In this document: piece by piece, positions 1 through 11,240 of the stretch | Numbering within the stretch: the stretch's first letter is position 1 | Layout of the letters: each line of letters starts with the position of its first letter | Source: Brassica napus | Taxonomy: Eukaryota > Streptophyta > Magnoliopsida > Brassicales > Brassicaceae | Direction of reading: 5' to 3' | NCBI RefSeq assembly: GCF_020379485.1 | Contig: NC_063437.1 | Coordinates: 20,919,726 to 20,983,725, forward strand | Length of the DNA stretch: 64,000 bases | Notes under the pieces: generated by a model | Databases searched by the model: none | What the model saw: the letters and a program-made list of their open reading frames with translations, nothing else | Told to the model about the DNA's origin: nothing | Position numbers and translations under genes: made by a program

Positions 1-100
1 GGAAGAGGACGTGCGAGGAGTGGGAGCTTTGAAGATTTCTACGGAGGATTTGTTTGGTGTTGTTGTTTTTTGGGTGGTACCTTTGATTTCGATTGCATGA
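1..100 (+). CDS. Possible C-terminal end of an unrecognised protein (partial)
   Basis: One frame is open from base 2 and ends in TGA at 98-100. It reads as an acidic stretch (EEDVRGVGALKISTEDLFG) followed by a short hydrophobic tail (VVVFWVVPLISIA). An acidic segment leading into a hydrophobic C-terminus is plausible for a membrane protein, but I recognise no family. Frame 1 is also open, to about base 222, and cannot be excluded. The AT-rich sequence that follows would be the 3' UTR. Everything upstream lies outside the window. Confidence 0.35.
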   Translation, partial: EEDVRGVGALKISTEDLFGVVVFWVVPLISIA

Positions 101-1908
101 TGGACATCAGCATATATGAGATTGAAGTCTCTGTTATGGCTAAACTTGATTATATTTTGAGGTATTATCTTTGTACTGAATGTTTCTGTGTGTTTAAAGC
201 TGAAACTGTTATGCATTGTTGATGAGCTTGAAAGTTTCAAGGTCTCAAAGACCTTAAGAGTTCAATCCACTACTTATGTGAGATTGCAGTCTAAATCCAG
301 TGGCCTTAGAGTTCTTATCATGAGTTGCAAAAATGTGTTCTTGTGATCTCAAGGCAAAAGGAAACTCTTTGACCGTCTTATATATTGTGTACTGTGATTA
401 TAGAGCTGAAATTTTTAGGTTTTGTCCAGTCTTATTTCTCCATAATTCACTCTTTTTGTTTGTATAGTTCGCTGAGATGATACAACCCATTGAAGAAAGG
501 ATGTGTAATGTGCATAACTATGTTAATTGCAGCATTCTTTGAGTTTTTCACAGAATGTTGAACATATAATTCACAACCCAAATCGTTCTATATGTATACA
601 GGTTTAATCTATGTATTGTACATTTTTATATAATAACTAATAAACATAATGAATTAAAATCTATAAATCAGGATTCTATTGTCCTTTTTACCTTAGCATG
701 CCCTTTTCTTTATTAACATTGCATGTTTTATTAAGGGCAATCAAGTAATATTAATAATATATTTATATTGGGTCATTTTCTTTGGATCCAGCCCACATCA
801 GATTTCTCTTGGGCCATTTGAGCCGATTAAAAAATCAGATACAATTTTCACATTTTTTTTCCTTTGGATCATTACGTCCAAGTTCAAATAATTTTTTTTC
901 AACTATTCTTAATTATTATTATTTTTTCTTTTCTTAATATAATTTAAGCATTCATAAAAAAATTGAATTATTTCATTGAAAAGTATAAATATTTATTAAA
1001 AGTATATAATTTTTTATTAAAATATTAACCATATAATAAAATTAATTTATCAGAGTTATACCAATTTAATTCATTAAAAAATAAAGTTTAATTTTTTAAA
1101 CATAAATAGTCATTTAAGATGAAATACGATAAATAAAGATAAAAAAATTAAGTCTTTTATAAAATAAAACACAAATATATGAAAATATGATATTTACTAA
1201 ATATTTGTCAATTGAAAAAAAAAAAAAATCTTTGAAAACGCGGGTCAAAATCTAGTATATATTTAATTTCATTTTTTTCTATAAATATTCGCCATGCGCC
1301 GAAGCATATCTATACATAGTTTGTTAGTATTCAGTATTCACCATTGATAATTCCTGTGGGGATAACACCCGAAAATATTATATGCTAATTAATAACAGGT
1401 GATCTTTTAAATGCAGACTTGAAATGATATATATATATCACATAAATACACATAATATTAACGAGACGTCATATTGATGAGAGGGACTAAGGATCTGAAT
1501 TGGAAGAGGCATAATAGTAAGTGTGATTGAAAAATCAAACAGAATAATGGTTAATGTGAATCGGTCAGCTGACATAATAGTAAGTGTGATTGAAAAATAT
1601 AGTATTTTTATTCACTGAAATTTCAATAAAATTGATATCATAGAAATATATGGAAATTATTCACAAGTGACGTCTCATATTTATGCGCATATATATCACA
1701 AGTTTTGAAATATTTTTATATTATTATATTAGTATAACTGTTTTTTTTTTTGAAATTTCCACAAATACAATATTCAAATGAAAAGAGATGCTCTAGCAAA
1801 CTAAAAATTAAACCGTCCCTTATGTAAATTACCATTTTTATTTATTAAATAATGACAAAATAGCCTAGAAAGTTATGGATCCGTGAAGAAAAGTCTTTGT
1901 TGACATTT
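101..1908. other. Intergenic, AT-rich; possible decayed Helitron 3' end
   Basis: No credible gene is visible. At 1239-1256 the sequence CGCGGGTCAAAATCTAGT resembles the 3' terminus of small Brassicaceae Helitrons (CTAG followed by a host T), but the left arm of the usual hairpin is missing, so this is at best a decayed end. A 26-bp segment (from CATAATAGTAAGTGTG) occurs twice, near 1509 and 1572. The rest is poly-A/T runs. Confidence 0.4.
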
Positions 1909-3161
1909 CTAGCAATTGATGTTGGCTCCTGGGTCCACACCCAGCTGTCTACAATAGTCTCTATAGTTTCCCGTCCTTGCACTAACGGCACCCGAGTTCC
2001 CACCGTCACATTCCTTACCATTGATGGCTCTAATGGTGGCTCCAAATCCTTCCTTCAGTACCGGCCTTAGGCTCTTCATCCAAAACCACAAACCCGTCCT
2101 GAAAGATACAGTTGAGTTGCTACCTACTAGTTCAGGCTGGCTCAGGAGGGGGAGTTTGAGAGTATCGCCACACTCTCCGTACATAAAGTTCGATGATAGT
2201 TGGATAGGACCACGACCGTAGTAGCCTTTTCCCGGTACACATGGGTATTGCATGTTGTTCTCGTCGCAGTAGTCCCGTGACGTCCCATTTACCTCCTCTA
2301 TGTAGCAGAAATCTAAAGGTGGAGAGACATATCAAGCTAATTAATTGGTACCAACTGAGATCAATATTTCATATATGTGTGTGTGTGTGTTTGTTTTTGT
2401 ATATGAAGTAATATATAGGAGTCTAAATCTTTAGATATTTCAATGATTTTTTTTGTCACGAGATATTTCAATGATTTAATTATTGTAAATTTATTGAATT
2501 CTATGCCTAGCAGCTTTCATCCCCAACTAAGACTATTTTTTTCTTAGAAATAGAAAGAATATTATGAAGATAAATTTTGATTAAAAAAATTATTTTTATC
2601 TCTAAATAAAAAAATGTAATTAGTATTTTCTATATTTTTTCTTAAAGGTAGAGAAAACATATTACAATACTTTAATTAAAGTATATCCGAACAAACAAAA
2701 AATAAGAAAGAGAAAAAGAACCTATTGAAGGGAATAATAGTTCTTGCTGACAAAAAAAAAAGAAGGAATAGTTCTTACGCACGTTCGGTCTCGTGAGTAA
2801 AATGAGCAAACATGGCAGCGATCTCGAGCCGGGTAACAATGCTATTGAAGTTTAAGGTAGTATTAGCGGCGCTAAGAAAAGATTCACGAGTGTAGAATCT
2901 TTTTCCGGCACAGCCATTACGGGATTGGTTAATAATTCCGTCAAAGAATTTTTGAGTCACAATCTTCTCAACAGGTTCTCTACTTGTTCTGCAAGGACCT
3001 GATTGGCAACCGGAACCACAGTGCTGGTCGGTGATATCACAATAACCATGTTGACTGCAGCATAGGATTGGAGAGCAGCCGCAGAACTGCGACTTGGCAG
3101 TTTGGGAGTAAAAACCGAAGAGGCAGATGAGAAAAACTGATGAGATTTTTGTGAGAGCCAT
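1909..3161 (-). CDS. Class IV chitinase (GH19) with hevein-like domain
   Basis: Two exons, 3161-2783 and 2312-1909, give 260 residues. A signal peptide (MALTKISSVFLICLFGFYSQTAKS) leads into a cysteine-rich chitin-binding domain (FCGCSPILCCSQHGYC to CQSGPC) and then, after a very short linker, a GH19 catalytic domain. The intron splits the conserved HFTHETE-HFCYIEE region; splicing GAAC to ATTTC restores it, including the two catalytic-region glutamates. The conserved YYGRGPIQL motif and the NINC end are present. Class IV enzymes are secreted and cleave fungal chitin in defence. It is the shorter of two adjacent copies on the same strand, and its linker is much reduced compared with the neighbour at 3985-5178. 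The start is the only ATG in front of a good signal peptide. Confidence 0.93.
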
Positions 3162-3984
3162 GTTTGTGGATGAGAAGAATAGGAAGAGCTTGAGATCGTT
3201 TATAGTGGAAGCTGTGTGGTGGTTTCTTCTTGTTTGGTCATTTAATTTGACTCTTCAGCCTCGAAGATTATTCAATGGTTTGGCAATTTTCATTTTTTCC
3301 TCGAACAAGATACATATGGTAAATATTCTCATTTTTGTATCATTACTGAATACTATATACATATTACTAGGATTTCCTGAATAAATCGAACAAACAAAAA
3401 TTTTACATTTTTATTTTACAAAAATTATCCACTCATTAGTTTATATACACAAACATTTCTTACAAAGAATTTGATTCAGGCATTCCTGAGTTTTTATATA
3501 TTAACGTAATGCTTAATAGACTACCACAGGTCCATAGTTGTTGCGTCCACAACACCACCACCATCTCGCCGCCTGGACCGTGGTCAACATCATATCGTTT
3601 CGAATTAGTTAACCTCAAAAATTTACCTTCGTGGTTCAAATCCAGCATTTTCTTATTCTTTTGGGGTTCTGCCTACTATATATTTTTGGATAATATTTCG
3701 GAATACAATATTTTTATTTTATAACTTCAAGATAATTTCAATCGAACCATATTATGTATAAAATATAATCGTATCATAAGTGTTCTATTGTAGTCAGAAA
3801 AGTGTTTTATGTGTAAAAAGGAAATATGTTTATTGGATAATGACTTGTACAAACAACACAATATTAGTTACCTTAAGACACATCATATAGTGTATGACCA
3901 GTAGTCTCTTATTTTCTTTATTATTCGACACATGAAATCTTTAAAACACACACACACACACACTTAAAAACCACATTGAGTAGA
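3162..3984. other. Spacer between the two chitinase genes
   Basis: This holds the promoter of the downstream chitinase and the 3' flank of the other. An (AC)n run lies at about 3947-3962. I see no third chitinase fragment and no coding frame with family resemblance. Confidence 0.6.
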
Positions 3985-5178
3985 TCAACACTTGAGGTTG
4001 GTTCCAGGAGTGACCCCAAGCTTCTTGCAGAAATCCAAGTAATGGTTAACCCTGCTCTGCACTGCGGCTGGACGCCCACCGTCGCATTCACCACCGTTGA
4101 TCCTCCTCGTTGTGGCTCCGAAACCTCTGCTCAAAACCGGACGCACATTCAAGTTCCAGAACCACATGGCACACTTGAAAGCCACGGTTGGGCTACGAGC
4201 CACCATATCTGGATCCTTCAAGAGAGGAAGTCCAAGGAACTTTCCGGCTGCACCATAGTTGTAATTCCATGTGATTTGGATGGGACCACGACCGTAGTAG
4301 TTCTTGCCCGGTTGACATGGATACGTTTTGCTCGGTGAGCAGTACCTTCCTCTAGCTATTTCTTCTTTGTAGCAAAAACCTTTACATAACCCGAAGAAAG
4401 ACATTTTTATTTCAAAACATGAAATGGATGCCCCAATTAATAAATATAATGTTACCAAAAAAATTATATATGGAGTATGTTTTGCAATAAAACTAGCAGC
4501 CTTATATTTATGAGGATGATTCCTGTGTATGTAAATTTCTTCAACTCTCGAGATTAGTCTCTAATATAACCTAAGGTGTTTGCATATATTTGCCTGGAAT
4601 TTTTTATTTAAAAACTAATCTCTATAACTATAACTATAAATTATATAAGACCAAAAAAGCATAACTATAAACTATCTATATAATATTTTCTGATGAAAAA
4701 ATGATAAGAGTAAACGTTGAAACATACTTCCAGATTCATGAGAGAACTGAGCCAACATGGCTGCAATCTCACGCTTAGCGACAGTTCCTTTGTAGGCTGG
4801 AAACGATTGAGCGGCCGCAATGAACGCCTGGCGAGTGTAGAAGCCTTTGGCTGGGCAACCATTTCCAACTTTGCTCATGATGCTGTTAAAGAACGCTGGT
4901 GTGACAACGCTTGCTATGGTACCACGTGGACCAGCGTTTAGACCGCCGCTACCGCTGGGAGTAGGAGTAGGTTTAGGTTTTGATTTGCAAGGTCCATTCT
5001 GGCATCCCGTGCCGCAGTAGGCGTTTGTAGTGCCACAATATCCCCACCTGCTGCAGCACATGTTGCCTTTACATCCAGTTTTACCGCAGTTTTGCGAAAA
5101 CGCGGTTTCTGCTAAGATGGTCAATGTGAAGAGGAGAACGATGAGAGCGTTTTTCAGGAGCATTTTTTGGGACGCCAT
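3985..5178 (-). CDS. Class IV chitinase (GH19), long-linker copy
   Basis: Exons 5178-4728 and 4379-3985 give 281 residues. In order: a signal peptide (about 28 residues, ending near AFSQ); a hevein domain with eight cysteines (NCGKTGCKGNMCC, SRWGYCG, YCGTGC, GPC); a Pro/Thr/Lys hinge (SKPKPTPTPSGSGG); and a GH19 domain with HESG, FCYKEE, YYGRGPIQITWNYNYG, GGECDGG and a C-terminal NLKC. The intron falls at the same point as in the neighbouring chitinase (GGA-A joined to GT-TTT-TGC), which supports tandem duplication. It is a secreted endochitinase expected to act on fungal walls. The hinge and a complete catalytic motif set suggest a working gene. Confidence 0.94.
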
Positions 5179-7378
5179 TTTTTATATTTTTTGATGGAGT
5201 GTTTTGAAGGGTGAGTTGTGTAGAGAAATGAGGAGGGTTTGGGATGTATTTATAGTGTAAATTTGGTGATATCGAATTATGTTTGGTCAAGTATAATATG
5301 TTTTATAAATAAGTCATGACCCATTCCTTTTTCTTGTAGTTGTGATTCAAATACTATGATCATTTGAATATGGACTTGGTAATAACGTTTAGCTGAATTA
5401 GACTAGGAGACGAAACTGAGGATAATCTTTTTAAAATAAATAAATAAATAAATAAGTATGGGATTGGGTCGGTTTAAATAAACTGACATCCTATACTATT
5501 GAAAAATAATTTTATATCTTGATATGTCTAACCAGGAACAAAGAAAGTTGTAAATGTGTGCATTCGTATATACAGTTAAACTGATTAGTTCAAAAGCCTC
5601 GATCCAATTTGACTAAAACTGAAGTCTAAGTTTCTTTTGTCATATAATTCAGATGAAAAGTACTATAAATTTTACATCATACATGATTAACATAAAAACA
5701 AAATTTATATATAAAAGGTTGCTTCAAGATGTTATTATTACATAATGTATGCATGTGTTTGTAATATGTTCCTGCAGGTTCTACGATCGCTTGAGACCTC
5801 CGTATACGAACTTTTTCTAGTAAATATTACAAACAAAAAACTGTACATATGGAATTGCTTTTTTGGTCTAATATGGAATTGTTTATGGTAATAAAATCAT
5901 AGTTAAAAGAAACAATGGAGGGTGATGAAAATGACTAAGTTAAGAACATCAACCATGTTGGGTTCATGTCGTGGTATATTTATTTAAGTGTTTAAAACTT
6001 ACTATATATTAGTCCTCTTTAATACATACGATGTTATCCGAAAATATATAGTTTTGTGTAAAAGACTTTTTCTTCTTCGGCGAGTAGATCAAAGCCATTG
6101 GAGTAAAAGATTTGTTAAGGTACGCATGCTGGTCAACTTAACTTTACGAATTCGCCAAATATTTATAAAATAGTTACAATTTAACCGCTATGAAATAGAA
6201 AACCATTCTTTTCTGGAGAATTTCAAAACATCGAACCATATATTTCTGATTGGTTGCGTGGAGAACGTTCAATTCAACATGGTTAAATTATTTTTATAAC
6301 ATCAATACACGATAGATGTTGCTCAAAAAAAAAAAAGAATACACGATAGATTGTTATTAGACGAGTATATATAATGCTTACTTGCGGTGTACGTATAAAA
6401 TCAAGGTATGTGATACGATTGTTTTTCAAACCTGTATAACACGATTAATTTAAGTTTAAGGTACTTAAATCCTCATAATAATAGAAATCTATATGCATAT
6501 TAGAGGCGAATACATCATTAGATTAATATAAGCACGTACAAGTAAATGATAATGTTAATGCTCTTACGTGATGGTAGTTAACATTCTAAATCAGCTTATA
6601 ATATATGAATATCAAGGGGTTTACTTCGCGAGTCACGACAATAAAGAGGTTTACTTAGCGCTAATTAAGGATCCTTGGAATGCGTTGACTTGGCCCTATC
6701 CATTGAAAGTCAACTCAAGCATGTCACATGCTCACATGAATAAACTCTCTTTTCTTTTGTCTGGTCAAGATGTAAGAACTTATTACTATTTCTTTTAGAC
6801 ATTCATGTGCTTTTTCTAAGAAAATAAGTTCCAGTCTTTCGATTCGTAATTTTTAAACTGAAAGTGTAATATTTACGATGATTTCACGTTACCCAAATCA
6901 TATACTCAAATTCGGATTTGACCTCGAGATCAATGGTACCCGTTTTTATTTTATTTTAAGTTCATTATTCAACAGATTATTTGTTTACATTTATTGAAAA
7001 TGATGGTTAAAACAAGAGGAAGAATACTAGGTAGTTTTCCTTTTTTCCAGAAAAGGGTAAGAAGACTAGCTAATTGGGATCTTCTTTCAAATTAACCAAT
7101 GGGTTTCATGGAGTTAGATAATGTGATTTCAAATATCGATTCAAAACAACTTATTGCACGTAGTTATTAACCTCTCATATCGTGGGGGTGGGGTGGGCCA
7201 GTGGCAAACCCTATAGTACTAGTCTAACTTATTTGCATATGTAAAACCCAAATAAGTTAGACATATGTGTCTGCAGCAAAATGTGAGTATAAAACTAAGA
7301 GTCTGCTTTAACATATGCTAATTAATTAATTTCGGCAATAAGACTAAAAAGTAAAAAATTAATGTGAAAATAGTTGTC
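5179..7378. other. Intergenic, 2.2 kb, no gene seen
   Basis: AT-rich promoter side of the chitinase pair. No open frame resembles a known family. It contains a (TAAA)n run near 5440 and a 14-bp-stem hairpin at 7222-7262. The motif TCCTATACTATT near 5490 looks like a Helitron 5' end, but no matching 3' end could be assigned. Confidence 0.55.
7222..7262. repeat. Perfect inverted repeat (hairpin), 14-bp stem
   Basis: GTCTAACTTATTTG at 7222-7235 is the reverse complement of CAAATAAGTTAGAC at 7249-7262, with a 13-base loop. No TIR transposon signature or target duplication could be assigned around it. Confidence 0.8.
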
Positions 7379-7381
7379 TTA

Positions 7382-7643
7382 GACCATTTCTAATGTATTT
7401 TGCTATTTTCACCTCTAAAATAGGGGAACTCTATAATAGAAGTGAGATATGCTCCAATGTATTCCCCTAAAATAGCAATCTCTAAAATATAGAGTAAAAA
7501 ATAGAGGAATGCTATTTCTTCCTCTATAAATAGAGGAAAAAATAAAAATCTCTATTATAGAGGAAGAAATAGAAGTGGGTTAGAGCAATTTCACCTTTAA
7601 ATGCTATTATAGAGGTGAAAATAGCAATGAGTTGGAGGTGCTC
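7382..7643. mobile_element. Tourist-like MITE (PIF/Harbinger type), 262 bp
   Basis: The ends form long imperfect inverted repeats of about 40 bp. The left end begins GACCATTTCTAATG. The right end, reverse-complemented, begins GAGCACCTCCAACTC. Both continue into TTGCTATTTTCACCTCTA. The element is flanked by the trinucleotide TTA on both sides (7379-7381 and 7644-7646), the usual PIF/Harbinger target duplication. The interior is dense in internal palindromes (CCTCTATAAATAGAGG and similar) and has no coding capacity. Confidence 0.8.
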
Positions 7644-7649
7644 TTAGAG

Positions 7650-8100
7650 AAGAATCAACTCTCTAGAAATTTTAGTAAGGTATTTGTGACCACCTCCAAT
7701 TTTTTATTTTATTTTTTAAATCCAGGCACATCATTTCTCAGTGTAGATTTTATCAATCCCACATTTTATTCATACACAGTTTTTTTTAAATAAAACTTCA
7801 TAGATATGTTCATGTAAAATGTGATTTATTTTTTATTTAAAAATAAATGAAATAACTTTTTACTTTCCATAAAACTTAAAAGTATCCTTAATATATATAA
7901 ATCAATTCAAAAGGTTAAAAATATGACTAGACATAAAACCAAATTCTTTCGGAACTTTCTAAATTTAAAGCACATGTTTAGTGTAGAATCAAAATTGAAC
8001 CGAACTTAAACTAAACCGAAAACATCGATAAAATCAATTGAACCGGTTTGGTCCACCAACTCAATTTAAACGACACCGTAAAAACAATTGAACTGCCTCG
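7650..8100 (+). repeat. Duplicated 5' flank of the glycine-rich plastid gene (copy 1)
   Basis: This block aligns by eye with 10555-10990, the flank upstream of the gene at 11241, from GAAGAATCAACTCT through the shared AACCGGTT(T/C)GGTCCACCAAC and ACGACACCGTAAAA motifs. A third, more diverged copy lies at about 31700-32095. It is the promoter-proximal flank carried with the duplicated first exon used by the F-box gene at 8721. Confidence 0.75.
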
Positions 8101-8720
8101 TTAGCTCTTTCACTGCTCCGGCGATTGTTTCCCTTTTCTCTCGAATTCTCGTTCTAAGAGAAGAAAGCATTGGGAAAAGAGATGAGTTTCGCTTATACGA
8201 CGTTGTTTTCCACAGGGGTTTTGCTTCTTTCGATCTCAGCTTCTTCTTCTTCTTCTCCGGTCTCTCACGACTTCGACGTGACGGCGGCATCCACAATCTC
8301 GTCAACGAATTCGACCCTTTCACCAGGTTTTCTTCTACCCTTTTTTTAAATATAAATCTTCTACCACAATTTTTACACTTGCTGTTCATGCAAGGATATT
8401 GTATTTCCCCTAGTTTTATTTCTACGACATGCATCTAGTTTAGAGTATTTGTTTAGTTTTGCTTTCTGCTACAAGTTAACTCTGTACCTTCTGACACAAC
8501 TGGAAAAGTGGTAATAAAAGTATCATTTTTCAAAAATAAATAAAAATAAAAAAATAAAATAAAATGTTGTAGTATTTTTACACCTGCTGTCCATGCAAGG
8601 ATATTGTATTTCCCCGAGTTTTATTTCTATTTAAACTCTTTATTTGTTTTCATTTCAAATCATTTCAATCATTGTAATAAAAATCTTCTTTAGTGCTTAA
8701 CGACAAGAATCGAAAGAGAG
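8101..8720 (+). other. Rearranged leader sequence upstream of the F-box gene
   Basis: The 5' UTR text of the gene at 11241 (CGGCGATTG, TTTCCCTTTTCTCTCGAATTCTCGT, a version of GAATTGGGGAAAGAGATGAG) recurs here at 8110-8190, without the 5' UTR intron. The ATG at 8181 opens a short frame starting MSFAYTTLFSTGVLLLSIS that looks signal-peptide-like, but I cannot connect it to a gene. A segment of about 55 bp (ATGCAAGGATATTGTATTTCCCC) occurs twice, at about 8388 and 8594. This could be leader or intron of the F-box transcript. Confidence 0.45.
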
Positions 8721-10369
8721 ATGAGTTTCACGAAAGCTAATTGTTCCCGACCATCCTGCTACTCTCCTGCTACAAGGTAGTAAGCTTGATTCTGTAATTA
8801 ATTTATTCTATGAACCGAACCACGCTACACAGTGTTTGTCAGCTCCAAATCGTATTTACCTCTTTTTGTTTTTGTCTTTTATAACAGATCTGGTCCAAGT
8901 TTGGACAGAATCAGTCAGTTGCCAGATGATTTGCTTGTGAAGATCTTGTCTTCACTTCCAACAACAAAAGACGTCGTAGCCACCTCTGTTTTGTCTAAAC
9001 AGTGGCGGTCTCTCTGGAAGATGGTGCCCAGGCTCAAGTTCATTTGCGAAAGGCCCAATGATCTTCAGGGATTTGAAGATAGTGCACGCATGACTATGCT
9101 TTCACTCCAGGCTCCGTATCTACAGAGTTTGCATCTCGACGTTTCATTTAGCCAAGGTTATATCGATCATCATATAGATCTTAATAAGTTAGTTAAAATT
9201 GCATGTGGACTCCATGTGCGTGAGTTGGTGATCAAACTCTTAAGGCAAGAGCTCGATATATTCCTTAGTTTGGATGAATGTGAGACTCTAGAAACCTTGA
9301 AACTTCGTGGCAGCGAGGAATCCATTACTCTAGAGGTCCCTTCTCCGTGTTGTCTGAAGTCTCTTAGAACTCTGCACCTTGAAGATGTGGTCTTCGATGA
9401 CGCTGTTATGGACCTTTTAGCTGGATGTGATAGTCTTGAAGATTTGATGGTTTCTCGATATGGTCATGATGATGTGGAGACTTTCACCATTGCGGTGCCA
9501 ACTTTACAGGACCTAGCCATAGACGATGAGGTTGGTGAGGGTACTTGCTCTAAGTACGTGATAAATTCGCCTTCTTTGAAAACATTGAAGATCACAGCGT
9601 CAATTGAGTCTGGATCTTGTATGATTGAGAATGCACCTGAGCTGGTGGAGGCTAAACTTTTTATCAAGGAAGTGATTCTGGGAGAATCACTCTCTTCAGT
9701 CAAACGTCTTTCCTTGAGTACACACATGGAGTTATGTTTTTTTTTTTCGTAATAAATTGAGTTTGTTGTTGTTATTGTTTATGGATTTATTACTAATACT
9801 GCCTAATTCATAATTTAAGGTTCCTGCTGGTTTCATCTTCAATCAGCTGGAGTATTTGCAGCTGTTTACATTGGAACTAAAGTCCTGGAATTTTCTAATG
9901 CTCATGCTTGACAACTGTCCTAATTTACAAGTTCTTGATATCAACAGCGTAAGCATTGCAACAGTTCATCTTTCATATAATAAATTAGCAGCAGCTCTTT
10001 TTAAGGGTTTGATGATCTAATTAATATATCGTATAATATACATTGTTGTTGACTTGTTGGTTTCAGGACTATCATATGGAAATTCCATGGACGCCACCAA
10101 ACCATGTTCATGAATATTTGATCCGTCTTAAGACATTAAATTGGTACGTCATTGAAAGGATATACGGGGAAGAGGCGGCCAAATACATCCTATCGAATGC
10201 AAGGCGTTTGGAAAATTTTACTTTGCTCATGTCCAGCGAGCACTTTAATATTACCGAGGAAGAAAAACTTAAGGTGCGGCATGACTTCGAAGGATGGTGT
10301 CCAGATGATTGCAAGTTTGAATGCAAGTTTTTGAGTGATTCTGATTCTCTCTCCCATTGTCGCTTTTGA
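8721..10369 (+). CDS. F-box/FBD/LRR protein with a first exon copied from the neighbouring plastid-protein gene (chimeric)
   Basis: Proposed exons are 8721-8776, 8888-9731, 9820-9948 and 10067-10369, giving 443 residues. The F-box (DRISQLPDDLLVKILSSLP, VVATSVLSKQWRSLW) begins about residue 25, followed by leucine-rich repeats and an FBD-like C-terminus (LKVRHDFEGW, CKFECKF). F-box proteins of this type recruit targets to SCF ubiquitin ligases. The F-box exon has no ATG of its own but is preceded by an acceptor (TTATAACAG). The only in-frame ATG upstream with a donor is MSFTKANCSRPSCYSPATR (ACAAG|GTAGTAAGC), which closely matches the first residues of the gene at 11241. The donor after 9731 reads TT instead of GT, so splicing there may fail and give a protein ending shortly after THMEL. 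The domain call is secure; the first exon is inferred. Confidence 0.7.
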
Positions 10370-11240
10370 TTATTGGCTGTTTCATGTCATTTTGTAATAT
10401 CTAGATCTCGTCTATCTTCCATGAATCAATTATTATTATTGGTCAATCACACAAATATAAATATCTTCTCTAACATCACATTCTCAAATTTATATCATCA
10501 GGTTCTTGATTCTTGTAACTAGCTATCTTTTACAAGAAAACAGTTTCGTTAAGAGAAGAATCAACTCTAAGAAAATTTAGTATGGTATTTGTGACTACCT
10601 CAAATCGTATTTTAAAATCCATGCACATCAGTTCTCAGTGCAGATTCTATCAACCCCACATTTTATTAATTCATACAGAGTTTTATTCGATAAAACTTCA
10701 TCGATTTGTTCATTTAAAAATGTCATTTATTGTTTATTAGAAAAAAATGAAATAGTCGTCAAAAAAAAAAAATGAAAACTTCCTATAAAAATATCCTTGA
10801 TATATAAATCAACTCAAAAGGTTTAAAATATGAATAGACACAAAACTAAATGCTTTCGAAACTTTCTAAATTCAATGCACATGTTAGTGTAAAATCAAAA
10901 TTAAACCGAACTCATAATAAACCGAAAACATCAGACAAAATCAATTGAACCGGTTCGGTCCACCAACCCAAGTTAAACGACACCGTAAAATGCCTCTTTG
11001 GAGATAGATAAAAACATAGGGATCACTTCACCGTTCGCTCTTCACAGCTCCTCCATCTTCTCCGGCGATTGTGTTTCCCTTTTCTCTCGAATTCTCGTCC
11101 CCGTTAAGGCTTTCTACAAGGTAAAAATCATCGTTTCTCAGTCGGTATTCGCGTTTCTATCGAGCTTCTGATGATGCCCATTAGGGTCAATTTTGAATCT
11201 TGCAGTTAATGCAGTAAGAGAAGAAGAATTGGGGAAAGAG
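10370..11240 (+). promoter_or_regulatory. 5' flank and 5' UTR of the glycine-rich plastid gene (duplicated block)
   Basis: The block 10555-10990 is the source or sister of the copies at 7650-8100 and 31700-32095. A 5' UTR intron is likely between CTACAAG|GTAAAA (11117-11123) and the acceptor TCTTGCAG (about 11205), just upstream of the ATG at 11241. Confidence 0.6.

Noticed and set aside
5488..5520. Helitron-like 5' end TCCTATACTATTGAAAAATA
   Set aside because: The motif is suggestive but no CTAG end with hairpin could be paired with it downstream, so an element cannot be claimed.
8181..8410. Short frame starting MSFAYTTLFSTGVLLLSIS
   Set aside because: It looks like a signal peptide, but its start is the copied leader of the plastid gene and no downstream exon fits; kept only as part of the leader region.
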